Source: Mesoaciditoga sp964503355 (GTDB lineage: Bacteria; Thermotogota; Thermotogae; Mesoaciditogales; Mesoaciditogaceae). Taken from it: a stretch of DNA of 54,939 nt. The stretch is taken from assembly GCA_964503355.1 (NCBI GenBank), contig CAZCZS010000002.1, forward strand, positions 1-54,939, given 5' to 3'. A program made the translations under genes and the position numbers. Positions within the stretch are counted from its first letter, which is position 1. The number at the start of each line of letters is the position of its first letter. Positions 23,934-33,116 of the stretch are shown piece after piece. The notes beneath the pieces are model-generated. The model made no database searches. It was not told the DNA's origin and saw only the letters and a list, made by a program, of their open reading frames with translations.

Positions 23934-25072
23934 AAATAATCACTCCTCACCTTTTTGAAAAATGCGATGATCACAAGCAAAACCTCCATACTTATCAAAA
24001 GAGGAACGACACCGAAACCGTAGAATATTCCTTCAACGTTTGAAATGCTTCCTATAAGCCATTCTGAAATCCACGCTCCTATTCCAACAAAAAACACGAA
24101 CACTCCCATAAGGTTGCCAACCTTTCCTTGAGCGTAATTCGTCAGCATCGCTTGAATGGTTGGATAAGTACTCGCAAATCCCAGACCACTTAAGAATATG
24201 AAAGACATCGCGATGTACAAATTTGGAGAAAACATGAAAGCGATCACACAAAACAGAGAAAAAGAGGATATGACCAACAGCCACTTTTTTTCGTCCACTT
24301 TTATGTAACTCGCCGCGTATCTCCCGACGAACATCCCTGTCCAAAAGATCGCCGAAATCGCAGCGGCGAACGCAATATTTATACCTTTAGCGTGAACGAG
24401 AAAGGTACTCACCCACGCTGAAAAACCAACTTCATATCCCACGTATATCATTATGAGGAGATTCAAAAACACTATTTTCGGATCGAAGACGGCCTTGAAA
24501 TCGAATTTTTCTTCCAACACAAGTGGGCTCTTCTCCATTTTAACAGAAAACACAAGAGCGATGAACGTGAAAAAAGCTTCCAAAATGTAAACGCTTCTCC
24601 ATCCCCACGACCAACTTATAAAAAGTGAAACCACAAATGGACCTATTAGAGCTCCCAATGCGAAGAACGAATTCACATGGTTGAGCATATTCGCCGCTTT
24701 CTCCTTTTTTATCGTTCCGACGAGCGAACCAACACCTATTTCTATCAATCCTGTGCCCATGTTCGCAATAAAACCTGCCAAAGCTATCTTGAAAAAATCG
24801 TCGCTCAAGACGTATCCCAACGAACCGATCAAAAGAAAAAGCGCACCCAATTGAGCTATCAACTTCAATCCCATCTTATGGGCGAAGAAAGCACAAAACG
24901 CTGATCCTCCAACATATCCAAGCGTTCCCAACATGAAAAGATACCCTCCGTAGAGGTAGTTTATCGAAAGATCGTTTAAAACTTTTGGTAAGGCGCTTGA
25001 AAGGATCACCACGTAAAACCCGAACGCGAAAAAAGCAAAATAGGAGTACATTTTCAAATTTTTCGGAATCAT
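23930..25072 (-). CDS. Major facilitator superfamily transporter
   Basis: A 380-residue membrane protein with about twelve hydrophobic helices. The N-half carries 'GTLGYVGGSAFCAFFAHKMGLK', a loop 2-3 pattern, and the C-half 'FWTGMFVGRYAASYIKV', its counterpart. The shape resembles the FucP/sugar-type or drug-type MFS without deciding substrate. ATG at 25072 follows GGTGAAAT. It is the first of five tightly packed minus-strand genes (MFS, AhpD-fRMsr, propeller lipoprotein, Ppx, RlmI-like) that look like one transcript. Confidence 0.85.
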   Translation of the reverse strand: MIPKNLKMYSYFAFFAFGFYVVILSSALPKVLNDLSINYLYGGYLFMLGTLGYVGGSAFCAFFAHKMGLKLIAQLGALFLLIGSLGYVLSDDFFKIALAGFIANMGTGLIEIGVGSLVGTIKKEKAANMLNHVNSFFALGALIGPFVVSLFISWSWGWRSVYILEAFFTFIALVFSVKMEKSPLVLEEKFDFKAVFDPKIVFLNLLIMIYVGYEVGFSAWVSTFLVHAKGINIAFAAAISAIFWTGMFVGRYAASYIKVDEKKWLLVISSFSLFCVIAFMFSPNLYIAMSFIFLSGLGFASTYPTIQAMLTNYAQGKVGNLMGVFVFFVGIGAWISEWLIGSISNVEGIFYGFGVVPLLISMEVLLVIIAFFKKVRSDYL

Positions 25073-25361
25073 ATTTCACCTTCAGATTTGTATTCTCTTT
25101 GAATCAACGTTCGCTTCGTTGTTCCCCGTTTACCTCTCACTTTTCACTCTAACTTATTTGTATTCTTACACACAACAAGTACGCAATGCAAATATTTTTT
25201 GAGAGGATTTTTCTTTAAAAGAAACCAAATTCGTTTAATTGGTGGGCTTTGAAAGGTTCTTGAATAACAAAGGTTTTTTAAGACTTTACGCTGTTTGTAT
25301 TACAAAAATATGAATAACACACTGTATGTACTTGATAAAAAAACATTTATTGAATTAAACG

Positions 25362-25390
25362 TTGACATATTCTTTTTTTTAGTGTAAAAT
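25362..25390 (+). promoter_or_regulatory. Promoter of the liv operon
   Basis: TTGACA (25362-25367) and TAAAAT (25385-25390), spacer 17. A leader of about 50 bases follows, with a small TGGCC/GGCCA hairpin (25407-25423) and the ribosome site GGGAGGG before livJ. Confidence 0.85.
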
Positions 25391-25396
25391 TTACAC
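25382..25396. promoter_or_regulatory. Operator-like palindrome over the liv -10 box
   Basis: GTGTAAA-A-TTTACAC is a perfect 7+7 inverted repeat that contains the whole -10 hexamer and reaches the transcription start. A repressor bound here would block RNA polymerase. The TGTA...TACA half-sites also occur in the palindrome at 25294-25306. The regulator gene is not identified. Confidence 0.6.
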
Positions 25397-25445
25397 ATAT
25401 AAATTCTGGCCCGTTTCAGGCCAAAAAGGAAAGGGAGGGAAGTAA

Positions 25446-26555
25446 ATGAAGAAGATATTGGTATTGGTAGGTGTTGCGTTGTTGATGGTGTCGGTGGTTC
25501 TCGGTGCGGGAACCATAAAAATCGGAGTCGCTTTCCCGATGACGGGAGGAATAGCGGCGTTTGGACAGATGACTTTGAACGGTGTGAAAGTGGCACAAAG
25601 TCTGTATCCAACGGTTTTGGGTAAGAAGATCGAGCTCATCGTTGCGGACAACAGATCGGATAAGACCGAAGCGGCAAACGTCGTGAGTAGGTTGATAGAT
25701 TACAATCACGTTGTGGCCATAATCGGTGAAATAGCGAGCTCGCACTCGTTGGCTGGAGGATCTATAGCAGAAGAAAGGCATATACCGATGCTTTCACCAG
25801 CCTCCACCAACCCGCTTGTAACTCAGGGAAAGCATTACGTCTTCAGGGCTTGCTTTATCGATCCATTCCAAGGTCATGTCGCCGCCGTTTTCGCTCGCAA
25901 ATATTTGAAAGCCAAAACAGCCGTGGTTTTCACAGACGTCGTGCAAGATTACAGCGTTGGACTTGCCAATTTCTTCGTGAAAGATTTCGTCGCCATGGGT
26001 GGAAAAGTGTACAAAGAGTTCTATCAAACAGGCGACCAAGATTTCAGCGCCCAGTTAACGGACGCTCTTGGAAAAAATCCAGATGTTATCTACGTTCCTG
26101 GATATTATCCTGAAATAGCTTTGATGGCAAGGCAAGCAAGGCAACTCGGTTACACGGGACCATTCCTCGCCGGTGACGGTGCAGAGGCTCCTGAACTCGT
26201 CAAGATAGGTGGAAGTGCCGTTAACGGTGTTTACTACACTTCTCACTTTAACGCTGAAAATCCTTTCACAGAAGTTGGAAAGGAATTCGTTGCGAAATAC
26301 AAAGAAATGTACAAAGAATCTCCATCCGCTTTGGCAGCGTTGGGATTTGATTCCTATCTGTTGCTAAGAGACGCCATAAAGAGAGCCAACTCAACGGATC
26401 CAGAAAAGATAGCCGAAGCGTTGAGAAACACCAAACACTTTGAAGGCGCAACGGGTTACATAACGATCGACAAGTATGGAAATACCATCAAATCGGCTGT
26501 TGTAAACGTTGTTAAAAACGGAAAATTCACATACGTTACCACCATCAATCCGTAA
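25446..26555 (+). CDS. livJ: Branched-chain amino acid ABC transporter, substrate-binding protein
   Basis: A 369-residue secreted binding protein of the Leu/Ile/Val (Peripla_BP_6) family. The signal peptide (MKKILVLVGVALLMVSVVLG) is cleaved near GAG. Mature landmarks: 'IKIGVAFPMTGGIAAFGQ', 'LIVADNRSDKTEAANVV', 'AIIGEIASSHSLAGG' with ligand-contact Ser, 'SPASTNPLVT', and 'GDQDFSAQLTDAL'. It captures branched-chain or other amino acids in the periplasm for the LivHMGF complex encoded behind it. The ATG follows GGGAGGG. The gene name reflects family membership; the true ligand may differ. Confidence 0.92.
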   Translation: MKKILVLVGVALLMVSVVLGAGTIKIGVAFPMTGGIAAFGQMTLNGVKVAQSLYPTVLGKKIELIVADNRSDKTEAANVVSRLIDYNHVVAIIGEIASSHSLAGGSIAEERHIPMLSPASTNPLVTQGKHYVFRACFIDPFQGHVAAVFARKYLKAKTAVVFTDVVQDYSVGLANFFVKDFVAMGGKVYKEFYQTGDQDFSAQLTDALGKNPDVIYVPGYYPEIALMARQARQLGYTGPFLAGDGAEAPELVKIGGSAVNGVYYTSHFNAENPFTEVGKEFVAKYKEMYKESPSALAALGFDSYLLLRDAIKRANSTDPEKIAEALRNTKHFEGATGYITIDKYGNTIKSAVVNVVKNGKFTYVTTINP

Positions 26556-26587
26556 AAACGTCGTGAAGGCGTAGACAAAGATATTTC

Positions 26588-26638
26588 GAGATGGAAATGC
26601 TCTTGATGCTTTAAAATTCAACAAGGCATTTCCATCTC
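26588..26638 (+). promoter_or_regulatory. Intra-operon hairpin after livJ
   Basis: GAGATGGAAATGC (26588-26600) pairs exactly with GCATTTCCATCTC (26626-26638), and after one bulged base the inner CTTG/CAAG adds four more pairs. No T-run follows. As with the peptide operon, it sits 33 bases after the binding-protein stop and before the permease, fitting a stabiliser that raises the binding-protein to permease ratio. Confidence 0.7.
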
Positions 26639-26681
26639 TCACATAAAGAAAGCCATTCTTTTTTGGAGGAGATGATGACGC

Positions 26682-27572
26682 TTGTCTCATATCGCGCAGA
26701 ATCTTATAAACGGAACACTGTTAGGGGGGTTATACGCACTTATAGCGATAGGGTACACCATGGTTTACGGAATATTAAGGCTTATAAATTTCGCACATGG
26801 TGATATTTTGATGTGGGGTGTCTACTTCGCTTTATACGCGGTGGTGGCGTTGAGTATGCCATGGTGGTTAGGATTTATAGTCGGAATCGCTCTGGCAGGT
26901 TTGCTCGGATTCAGCGTTGAAAAGGTGGCTTACAGACCTTTAAGAAATGCCCCTCGAATCTCCGCACTTATAACCGCGATAGGTATTTCCTTTTTCTTGG
27001 AAAGCTTAGCGGTTGTCGTTTTTGGTGGAATTCCAAAATCATTTAACATATATCCGAAATTCTTCAACCGAATTTTGATATTCGGTCATCTTAGAATTCA
27101 GATGCTGACTTTCTTCATTCTTGGAGTCACGTTTCTTCTTTTGGTTGGCGTTTTGTGGTTGCTTTACAAAACGAAAACCGGCACGGCAATGCGCGCTATA
27201 GCAACCGATATTCCCACAACGAGCTTGATGGGTGCCAACGTTGACAACATAATAAGTTTAACGTTCATCATAGGTTCCATGTTGGCCGCAACTTCTGGAA
27301 TAATGTGGGCGATGAGATATCCTCAAGTTCAACCTTACATGGGATTCGTCCCAGGATTAAAGGCGTTCATAGCAGCGGTCATAGGAGGAATCGGTTCTGT
27401 GCCAGGCGCCGTTGTTGGAGGTTTCATACTCGGAATGACGGAGATACTCGTTGTTGGATTTTTTCCGAACTTGGCCGGATACAGAGATGTTTTCGCATAC
27501 GTCATTTTGATAGTTTTGCTGATGTTCAGACCAACGGGAATATTCACAGTTTATTCGGAACAGAAGGTGTAA
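26682..27572 (+). CDS. livH: Branched-chain amino acid ABC transporter permease LivH
   Basis: A 296-residue inner-membrane channel subunit. It has the LivH N-terminal pattern 'LINGTLLGGLYALIAIGYTMVYGILRLINFAHGD' in segments, and the loop 'GTAMRAIATDIPTTSLMGANVD' that couples to the ATPase, and ends with 'LMFRPTGIF'. The start is awkward. TTG at 26682 is the first possible in-frame start, with a stop just upstream, and it lies 11 bases from GGAGGA. Two ATGs at 26672 and 26675 with ideal spacing are in another frame. This may be a true TTG start or a one-base error in the sequence. Confidence 0.92.
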   Translation: MSHIAQNLINGTLLGGLYALIAIGYTMVYGILRLINFAHGDILMWGVYFALYAVVALSMPWWLGFIVGIALAGLLGFSVEKVAYRPLRNAPRISALITAIGISFFLESLAVVVFGGIPKSFNIYPKFFNRILIFGHLRIQMLTFFILGVTFLLLVGVLWLLYKTKTGTAMRAIATDIPTTSLMGANVDNIISLTFIIGSMLAATSGIMWAMRYPQVQPYMGFVPGLKAFIAAVIGGIGSVPGAVVGGFILGMTEILVVGFFPNLAGYRDVFAYVILIVLLMFRPTGIFTVYSEQKV

Positions 27573-27575
27573 AGT

Positions 27576-28637
27576 ATGAAGAGAATCTCGGTTAAAACGA
27601 ATTTCATACTCACCAGTCTTTTTGTCGTTGGAAGTGGTTTGCTTCTTCTCTGGGCATCACACTCGGTTGGAGATTACTGGATCAGGATAATAACCCTGAT
27701 GGCCATTTATTCCATCATGGCGGTGAGTTACACGTTGGTTAACGGTGTAACGGGTATCTTCTCCCTCGGGCATGCCGGCTTCATCGCAGTTGGAGCTTAC
27801 ACGGCTGCGCTTTTAACTCTTCCAATACAACAAAAAGCGATGTCTTTTTTCATTGCTCCTCTTATTTGGCCTTTAAATAGCATACAGATGGGTTTCCTTC
27901 CAGCCACCATAATCGCGGGATTGGTAGCAGCGCTGGCGGCTTTTTTGGTGGGTTATCCTTCTTTAAGGGTCACCGGTGATTATTTCGCCATAGCGACGCT
28001 CGCATTCGCGGAGATAATAAGGATCGTCATTCAAAATTCTTACAGCGTTACGAACGGTTCTCTCGGTCTGAAGGGCATCCCTCCTTACACGAATATCTGG
28101 TGGGCGTGGGGATGGTTGTTGGTAACCTTGATGGTGATAGGAAGTTTGAAATTCAGCAGTTACGGTCGAGCGTTGAGGGCCATGTCCGAGGACACAGTCG
28201 CGGCCGGAGCTATGGGAATAAACGTTTTCAAACATCAACTCATGTCCTTTGTTGTAAGCGGATTTTTTGCGGGAATTGGAGGAGCGCTTTACGCCCATTG
28301 GCTTACGACTATCGATCCAAGACCGACGAGTTTGGGAATAATGTTGACGTTCTTCGTTTTGATAATGATCGTTATCGGTGGATTGGGAAGTATATCGGGA
28401 GCCGTTTTGGGCGCGATTTTCTTCGCGTTCGCCGCTCAATGGTTGAGAATCGTGGAATCACCTATGAATTTCTTTGGTATCACAATTCCGGGAATCCCTG
28501 GAATGAGCATGCTCATCTTCGCAACCGTTTTCATAATGATCATGCTCTTTTGGAGAAGAGGGATAATGGGCAAAGATGAATTGAGTTGGCAATACATATA
28601 CGATCACTTCACCAAGAAAGCGGGTGATCACGATTAA
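27576..28637 (+). CDS. livM: Branched-chain amino acid ABC transporter permease LivM
   Basis: A 353-residue partner permease. Visible marks are 'LVNGVTGIFSLGHAGFIAVGAYTAALL', the 'GDYFAIATLAFAEIIRIV' helix, the coupling loop 'GRALRAMSEDTVAAGAMGINV' and 'VIGGLGSISGAVLGA'. Starts at ATG 27576 three bases after the livH stop, behind GAAGGTG. It overlaps the GTG proposed for livG by 14 bases. Confidence 0.93.
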   Translation: MKRISVKTNFILTSLFVVGSGLLLLWASHSVGDYWIRIITLMAIYSIMAVSYTLVNGVTGIFSLGHAGFIAVGAYTAALLTLPIQQKAMSFFIAPLIWPLNSIQMGFLPATIIAGLVAALAAFLVGYPSLRVTGDYFAIATLAFAEIIRIVIQNSYSVTNGSLGLKGIPPYTNIWWAWGWLLVTLMVIGSLKFSSYGRALRAMSEDTVAAGAMGINVFKHQLMSFVVSGFFAGIGGALYAHWLTTIDPRPTSLGIMLTFFVLIMIVIGGLGSISGAVLGAIFFAFAAQWLRIVESPMNFFGITIPGIPGMSMLIFATVFIMIMLFWRRGIMGKDELSWQYIYDHFTKKAGDHD

Positions 28638-29493
28638 CGAAAGAAAAGATGAAAGAAGAGACGTATTGCGTTTGGAAAACTTGACCATAAAATTCGGTGG
28701 TTTAACCGCTGTGGACTCTTTTAACGGATATTTAAAAGAAGGAGAACTCATCGGGCTTATAGGTCCAAATGGCGCTGGAAAAACCACGATTTTTAACATG
28801 ATAACCGGTATATACGCTCCAACTTATGGAAGCATCATATTCAACGGCTTGAACATAACCGGCATGAAACCTTACGTCATAACGCACTTGGGCATCGCGC
28901 GAACTTTCCAGAATATAAGGCTTTTTTCAGAAATGACGGTGTTGGAAAACGTTCTTGTAGCCGAACACTCTTGGTTACAAAATTACAAGGCGAGAAAAAT
29001 TTTGTACAAACAAGATCCGAAAAATTTTTCCAAACCGCGCTGGAAACCATGGTTTTGGAGCGCCGTTTTAAAAACTCCCGATTATTTGAAGATGGAACGG
29101 CAGATGAAAGAATACGCTTACGATCTTTTAAAGGCTGTGGGCTTGGATAAATTCGCTCATTTGAAAGCTTCCGCTTTACCGTATGGGCCTCAACGAAAGT
29201 TGGAAATAGCTCGAGCTCTGGCCACAAAGCCGTCTTTGTTGTTGCTGGATGAGCCGGCAGCGGGGATGAATCCTCAAGAAACTCAAGAGCTGGCCGAATT
29301 CGTTCAAGATGTGAGAAAGAAATTTTCGGTTACGATCCTTTTGATAGAACACGACATGAAATTCGTAATGAAGATTTGCGAAAGAATATACGTTCTCGAC
29401 TACGGGAAGATAATAGCCCACGGTGTTCCCGAAGAAATACAGAACAACAAGAAAGTCATAGAAGCTTATCTTGGAGATGAGAGCTATGTCTGA
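28624..29493 (+). CDS. livG: Branched-chain amino acid ABC transporter ATPase LivG
   Basis: A 289-residue ATPase: Walker A GPNGAGKTT, the LivG loop 'GIARTFQNIRLFSEMTVLENVLV' in segments, a degenerate signature 'LPYGPQRKLEIARAL', Walker B 'LLLLDEPAAGMNP' and 'IEHDMKFVM'. The signature begins YGPQR in place of LSGGQ, which is common in LivG. The start is not certain: GTG 28624 overlaps livM; a TTG at 28666 would give a protein beginning directly with the conserved 'LRLENLTIKFGG'. Neither has a strong ribosome site. Confidence 0.92.
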   Translation: MITINERKDERRDVLRLENLTIKFGGLTAVDSFNGYLKEGELIGLIGPNGAGKTTIFNMITGIYAPTYGSIIFNGLNITGMKPYVITHLGIARTFQNIRLFSEMTVLENVLVAEHSWLQNYKARKILYKQDPKNFSKPRWKPWFWSAVLKTPDYLKMERQMKEYAYDLLKAVGLDKFAHLKASALPYGPQRKLEIARALATKPSLLLLDEPAAGMNPQETQELAEFVQDVRKKFSVTILLIEHDMKFVMKICERIYVLDYGKIIAHGVPEEIQNNKKVIEAYLGDESYV

Positions 29494-30208
29494 TATCCTC
29501 TTGAAAATAGAAGGTCTTAACGTTTATTACGGGGCCATCCACGCCGTTAAGGGAATAAACATAAATGTCAAAAAAAGCGAGATAACGACTTTGATAGGAG
29601 CAAACGGAGCTGGAAAAACTTCAACGTTGAATTCCATCGCGGGACTCATTCGGAACAAAAAAGGTAAGATAATCTACAACGGTAAAGACATAACCCATTT
29701 AAGAGCGGATGCGATCGTTAAATCTGGAATCAGTTTGGCGCCAGAGGGAAGGAGAATTTTTCCAAACCTGACGGTTGATGAAAATCTTAAGATGGGTGCG
29801 TATTTCAGAAAAGACAAGGAAGGAATCAAAAGAGATCGCGAATGGGTACTCGAACTCTTCCCACGCTTAAAGGAACGTCTTAAACAGGTGGGTGGAACGC
29901 TTTCGGGCGGAGAACAACAGATGTTGGCAATAGCGCGAGCTTTGATGGCCAATCCATCGATTTTGATGATGGATGAACCATCCCTTGGTTTGGCACCTTT
30001 ACTCGTTAAAGAGGTTTTTGAAGTTATAAAAACGGTAAAAGATGAAGGAAAAACCGTTTTGCTTGTCGAACAAAACGCCGCTGCTGCGCTATCGATAGCC
30101 GATTACGGGTACGTTTTGGAAACCGGAAGCATAGTACTTGAAGGGAAAGGAAAAGAACTGCTGGCCAACGATGAAGTGAGACGTGCATATCTGGGTGTTA
30201 CCGTTTAA
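29486..30208 (+). CDS. livF: Branched-chain amino acid ABC transporter ATPase LivF
   Basis: A 240-residue ATPase, the usual last subunit. Walker A GANGAGKTST, the LivF marker 'PEGRRIFPNLTVDENL', signature LSGGEQQM, Walker B 'ILMMDEPSLGLAP' and 'LVEQNAAAAL' are all present. ATG at 29486 follows GGAGATGAG and overlaps the livG stop by eight bases. A terminator stands 24 bases after the stop. Confidence 0.94.
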   Translation: MSDILLKIEGLNVYYGAIHAVKGININVKKSEITTLIGANGAGKTSTLNSIAGLIRNKKGKIIYNGKDITHLRADAIVKSGISLAPEGRRIFPNLTVDENLKMGAYFRKDKEGIKRDREWVLELFPRLKERLKQVGGTLSGGEQQMLAIARALMANPSILMMDEPSLGLAPLLVKEVFEVIKTVKDEGKTVLLVEQNAAAALSIADYGYVLETGSIVLEGKGKELLANDEVRRAYLGVTV

Positions 30209-30232
30209 TTTTAAGTAACGCTTCCTCCTACC

Positions 30233-30265
30233 ACCGCCTGGTTTCGTGCCGGGCGGTCTTTTTTT
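30233..30265 (+). terminator. Terminator of the liv operon
   Basis: ACCGCCTGG (30233-30241) pairs with CCGGGCGGT (30249-30257) around a 7-base loop and is followed by C and seven T. The T-run overlaps the end of the convergent proC gene. Confidence 0.92.
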
Positions 30266-31031
30266 AGTCTTGCTGTAATTGCAATGCTCGTTTGTAAGTA
30301 TCGAAGATGGTTTTCATCAAAATGCCGCGCAATCCCTGTTGTTCAAGTGAATATATACCCTCAATTGTCGTGCCAGCTGGCGAAGTGACCAAATGCCTTA
30401 ATTCTCCAGGATGTTTTGCTTCGTGTTCAAGCAATTGAGCTGATCCTTTCATGGTTTCTAAAACCAAGTTCATGGAAATCTCATAGGATAATCCGAGTTT
30501 CATTCCTGCATCCACCAACGATTCTATTATCACAAACACGAAAGCTGGGCCACTTCCGCTTAAAGCCGTCACGGCGGGAAAGAGATTTTCGCTTACCTCA
30601 ACCAATTTTCCAAAAGGTAAGAGCAGTTCCTCCACCTTTTTCTTTTCAAGCGAAGACTTATCATCATATGATATTCCGATAACACCTTTGCCTATGGAAA
30701 TTGGAATATTCGGCATTATTCTCACAACACCGTCACCTAAATAGGAAGAAATTTCGTTTATCGTCAATCCCGCAACTGTGCTTATCAGAATTCTTTTCGA
30801 AGATCGCGGTATCCTTTTCAACACCCCAAGTGCATCTTGTGGCTTCACGCATAAAAACAGAATCTCTGTTTCGGGGATCTTTTCAACATCCAAATACGTT
30901 TGAGCGATGCCTTCGTATTTTCTCAATTTTTCAATATGACGATTCACAAGATGAACTTCGTGTCCTTTTTGAATGAGCAAATCGGCTATTATACTTCCGA
31001 TGTTTCCAACTCCTATTATTCCAACTTTCAT
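30264..31031 (-). CDS. proC: Pyrroline-5-carboxylate reductase
   Basis: A 255-residue enzyme for the last step of proline synthesis (P5C + NAD(P)H to proline). It has the Rossmann start 'KVGIIGVGNIGSIIADLL', 'RIMPNIPISIGKGVIG', and the family signature region 'ALSGSGPAFVFVIIESLVDAG' followed by 'VTSPAGTTIEGIYSLEQ'. ATG at 31031 follows AAAGGATGTGG. It lies downstream of the glyS terminator hairpin, so it may have its own promoter or be read through from glyS. Confidence 0.95.
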   Translation of the reverse strand: MKVGIIGVGNIGSIIADLLIQKGHEVHLVNRHIEKLRKYEGIAQTYLDVEKIPETEILFLCVKPQDALGVLKRIPRSSKRILISTVAGLTINEISSYLGDGVVRIMPNIPISIGKGVIGISYDDKSSLEKKKVEELLLPFGKLVEVSENLFPAVTALSGSGPAFVFVIIESLVDAGMKLGLSYEISMNLVLETMKGSAQLLEHEAKHPGELRHLVTSPAGTTIEGIYSLEQQGLRGILMKTIFDTYKRALQLQQD

Positions 31032-31058
31032 ATTTTAACCACATCCTTTCTTTATAAA

Positions 31059-31081
31059 AATCTCCGCTTCAAGCGGAGATT
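31059..31081 (-). terminator. Terminator-like hairpin after glyS
   Basis: AATCTCCGC (31059-31067) and GCGGAGATT (31073-31081) form a 9 bp stem with a TTCAA loop. On the minus strand it is followed by five T in all, including the stem end, just past the glyS stop at 31089. It would end the long minus-strand transcript before proC. Confidence 0.75.
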
Positions 31082-31088
31082 CCCAAAT

Positions 31089-33116
31089 TCACTTCTTCAA
31101 CAGTGAAGATAAATTCCCAAATTTCAAAAATATTTCATCCAAACTCTTCAGAAATCCCAATCGATTTCTTCTCAGATCTTCGCGTGTTGCCATCACGAAA
31201 ACGTTGTCAAAATATTCATCTATAAGAGGTTTTAAAGATTTCAGCTTTTCAAAAGCCTCATCGTAGTTTAAATGCTCCAACGCCTCTTCAACTTCAGGTT
31301 TCAACCGCAAGTAAGCTTGAAAAAGAGGCTTTTCGTTTTCTTCGAACAGTTCCACATGATATTCGTTAGAATCGTGTTTTTTCGAAATGTTGTGAATCCT
31401 TGTGTAAGCTGTGATGAAATCTTCGAAATCTTCACTGGCTTTGTATTTTTCTATGCTTTCCGCAGAGAGACGAGCCCTCAACGGCGTTGCCCATAATTCC
31501 AAAACTGATTTTGCCACATCAAAAGATACATGATAACGTTCTCTCAACAGAACTTCCAATCTTCCTTTGAAGAATCCCTCAACTTCATCCCAAGGAACTT
31601 TCTTCTTCAAAAGAGACTCCGTTATTCTTCCTTCCTCTTTTACGTTTATGTCCCACTCGAAATCGTTTAAAATTCTTAAGATCCCAAAAGTATTCTTTCT
31701 CAAACCATAGGGATCTCTGGAACCAGATGGGATTTCTCCTATTGCAAAATTGGCCACGACGGTATCTAATTTATCGGCCAGACCTATCACAGCTCCTATG
31801 GTATCGCTTGGAGATTCACCGTCTAAACCATCTGGCATGTATTGTTCTTGCAGAGCCAACGCGACACGTTCATCTTCATCGCGCGAGGCGTAAATCTTTG
31901 CCATGGTGCCTTGCAATTCCGGAAATTCGTATATCATATTCGTGGCCAAATCGGCTTTGGAGAGAAAAGCTGCCCTTTTTACAAGCTTCAATTCTCCTTC
32001 AGGAAAACCCAATTTCTTAGCCACATCAATCGCGATATTCGAAATTCTATCTTCTTTATCCTTTAAAGTTCCCAATCCTTTTTGGAAAGTTATGCCATCC
32101 AGTTTGGAAACAAACTCTTCCAAAGGAACACGCGTATCTTCTTCGTAATAGAAGAGCGCATCTTCCAACCTTGCGTTTATGACACGTTCATAGCCCTTTC
32201 TGACGTTATCACTTCGATTTGCGGGTCCATCTTGGAAGGCGACGAATTTCGTAGATATCTTATCGCCTTCTTTCGTTACGAACGTTCTCTGATGATGTCT
32301 TAAAACGGTTTTCAACACCGGCTCTGGAAGCGTAGCGTACTTTTGTTTGAACTCTCCCACAACTGGTTGAGGAAATTCCGTTATCAACGCTATTTCATGA
32401 ACTAGCGCCTCATCTTCAACCACGTTTAAATTTGTATTCTTTAATCCTTCTTCGATCATCGCTTTTCTTTTTTCCACCTTCGCGATGACCATGTTATCCT
32501 TTAAGACACTTTCGTATTCTAGAGGATCTTTTATTTCGATTTTCTTTGAAAAATACCGATGAGACTCCGTGAATTTCGAAGCGGTTTTACCCAGGAATTC
32601 GAAAGCCACGATCCCGTTATCTAAGAGTGATACGATGGAATGCAGAGGCCTCACGTACTTGTGTTCACCATTTCCCCATTTCATGGGTCTTTTGAATTGC
32701 AAACTCGATAGAACTCCTACCAAGATCTCTTTTAGCACATCTTTCGCATCTTTTCCCTCAACACGTTTGTTCAAAAAAACGTATTCAACGTCTTTCACCT
32801 TCACGATTTCCACATCGTTCAACGAAGCGTTGTTCGATCTTAAAAATCCTTCCAAAGCCCTGGAAGGTTTATCCCCATCGTACGCTATCTTCTTCGCAGG
32901 TCCTCTTTTTTTCACGATCACGTCATCCTGTTTTGGACTCAATTCGTGAATGAAAACACCAAATCTCCGTGAAGTGGCAAACGTTTCTATTTTTCCATGT
33001 TTTAGGTTGACCGTTTTGAGAGCAAAATCCACTTTTTCACCCAAAGTGTTCAATATCATTTCAATGTCAGCCGGAGGCATTTCCTCCAAGAGGAGCTCAA
33101 GTAAGTATTCACTCAT
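31089..33116 (-). CDS. glyS: Glycyl-tRNA synthetase beta subunit
   Basis: A 675-residue subunit of the alpha2beta2 bacterial glycyl-tRNA synthetase, which binds tRNA-Gly. Typical segments are 'LLELLLEEMPPADIE' at the N-terminus, 'ATSRRFGVFI', 'KRPMKWGNGEHKYVRPLHSIVSLL' in parts, 'FVAFQDGPANRSDNVRKGYERVI' and the C-terminal anticodon-type region. The ATG overlaps the glyQ stop. It closes a nine-gene run on the minus strand. Confidence 0.96.
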   Translation of the reverse strand: MSEYLLELLLEEMPPADIEMILNTLGEKVDFALKTVNLKHGKIETFATSRRFGVFIHELSPKQDDVIVKKRGPAKKIAYDGDKPSRALEGFLRSNNASLNDVEIVKVKDVEYVFLNKRVEGKDAKDVLKEILVGVLSSLQFKRPMKWGNGEHKYVRPLHSIVSLLDNGIVAFEFLGKTASKFTESHRYFSKKIEIKDPLEYESVLKDNMVIAKVEKRKAMIEEGLKNTNLNVVEDEALVHEIALITEFPQPVVGEFKQKYATLPEPVLKTVLRHHQRTFVTKEGDKISTKFVAFQDGPANRSDNVRKGYERVINARLEDALFYYEEDTRVPLEEFVSKLDGITFQKGLGTLKDKEDRISNIAIDVAKKLGFPEGELKLVKRAAFLSKADLATNMIYEFPELQGTMAKIYASRDEDERVALALQEQYMPDGLDGESPSDTIGAVIGLADKLDTVVANFAIGEIPSGSRDPYGLRKNTFGILRILNDFEWDINVKEEGRITESLLKKKVPWDEVEGFFKGRLEVLLRERYHVSFDVAKSVLELWATPLRARLSAESIEKYKASEDFEDFITAYTRIHNISKKHDSNEYHVELFEENEKPLFQAYLRLKPEVEEALEHLNYDEAFEKLKSLKPLIDEYFDNVFVMATREDLRRNRLGFLKSLDEIFLKFGNLSSLLKK

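Larger units (their letters stand above)
25073..25445. other. Divergent regulatory region between MFS operon and liv operon
   Basis: About 370 AT-rich bases with no gene. Besides the liv promoter and its operator-like palindrome it has a 13 bp perfect palindrome TTTGTATTACAAA (25294-25306), several 'TTTGTATTC' words near 25087 and 25158, and small hairpins (AACGTTCGCTTCGTT near 25107, TTTCTTTAAAAGAAA near 25210). A leftward promoter for the MFS operon must be here but no convincing box pair stands out. Confidence 0.6.
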
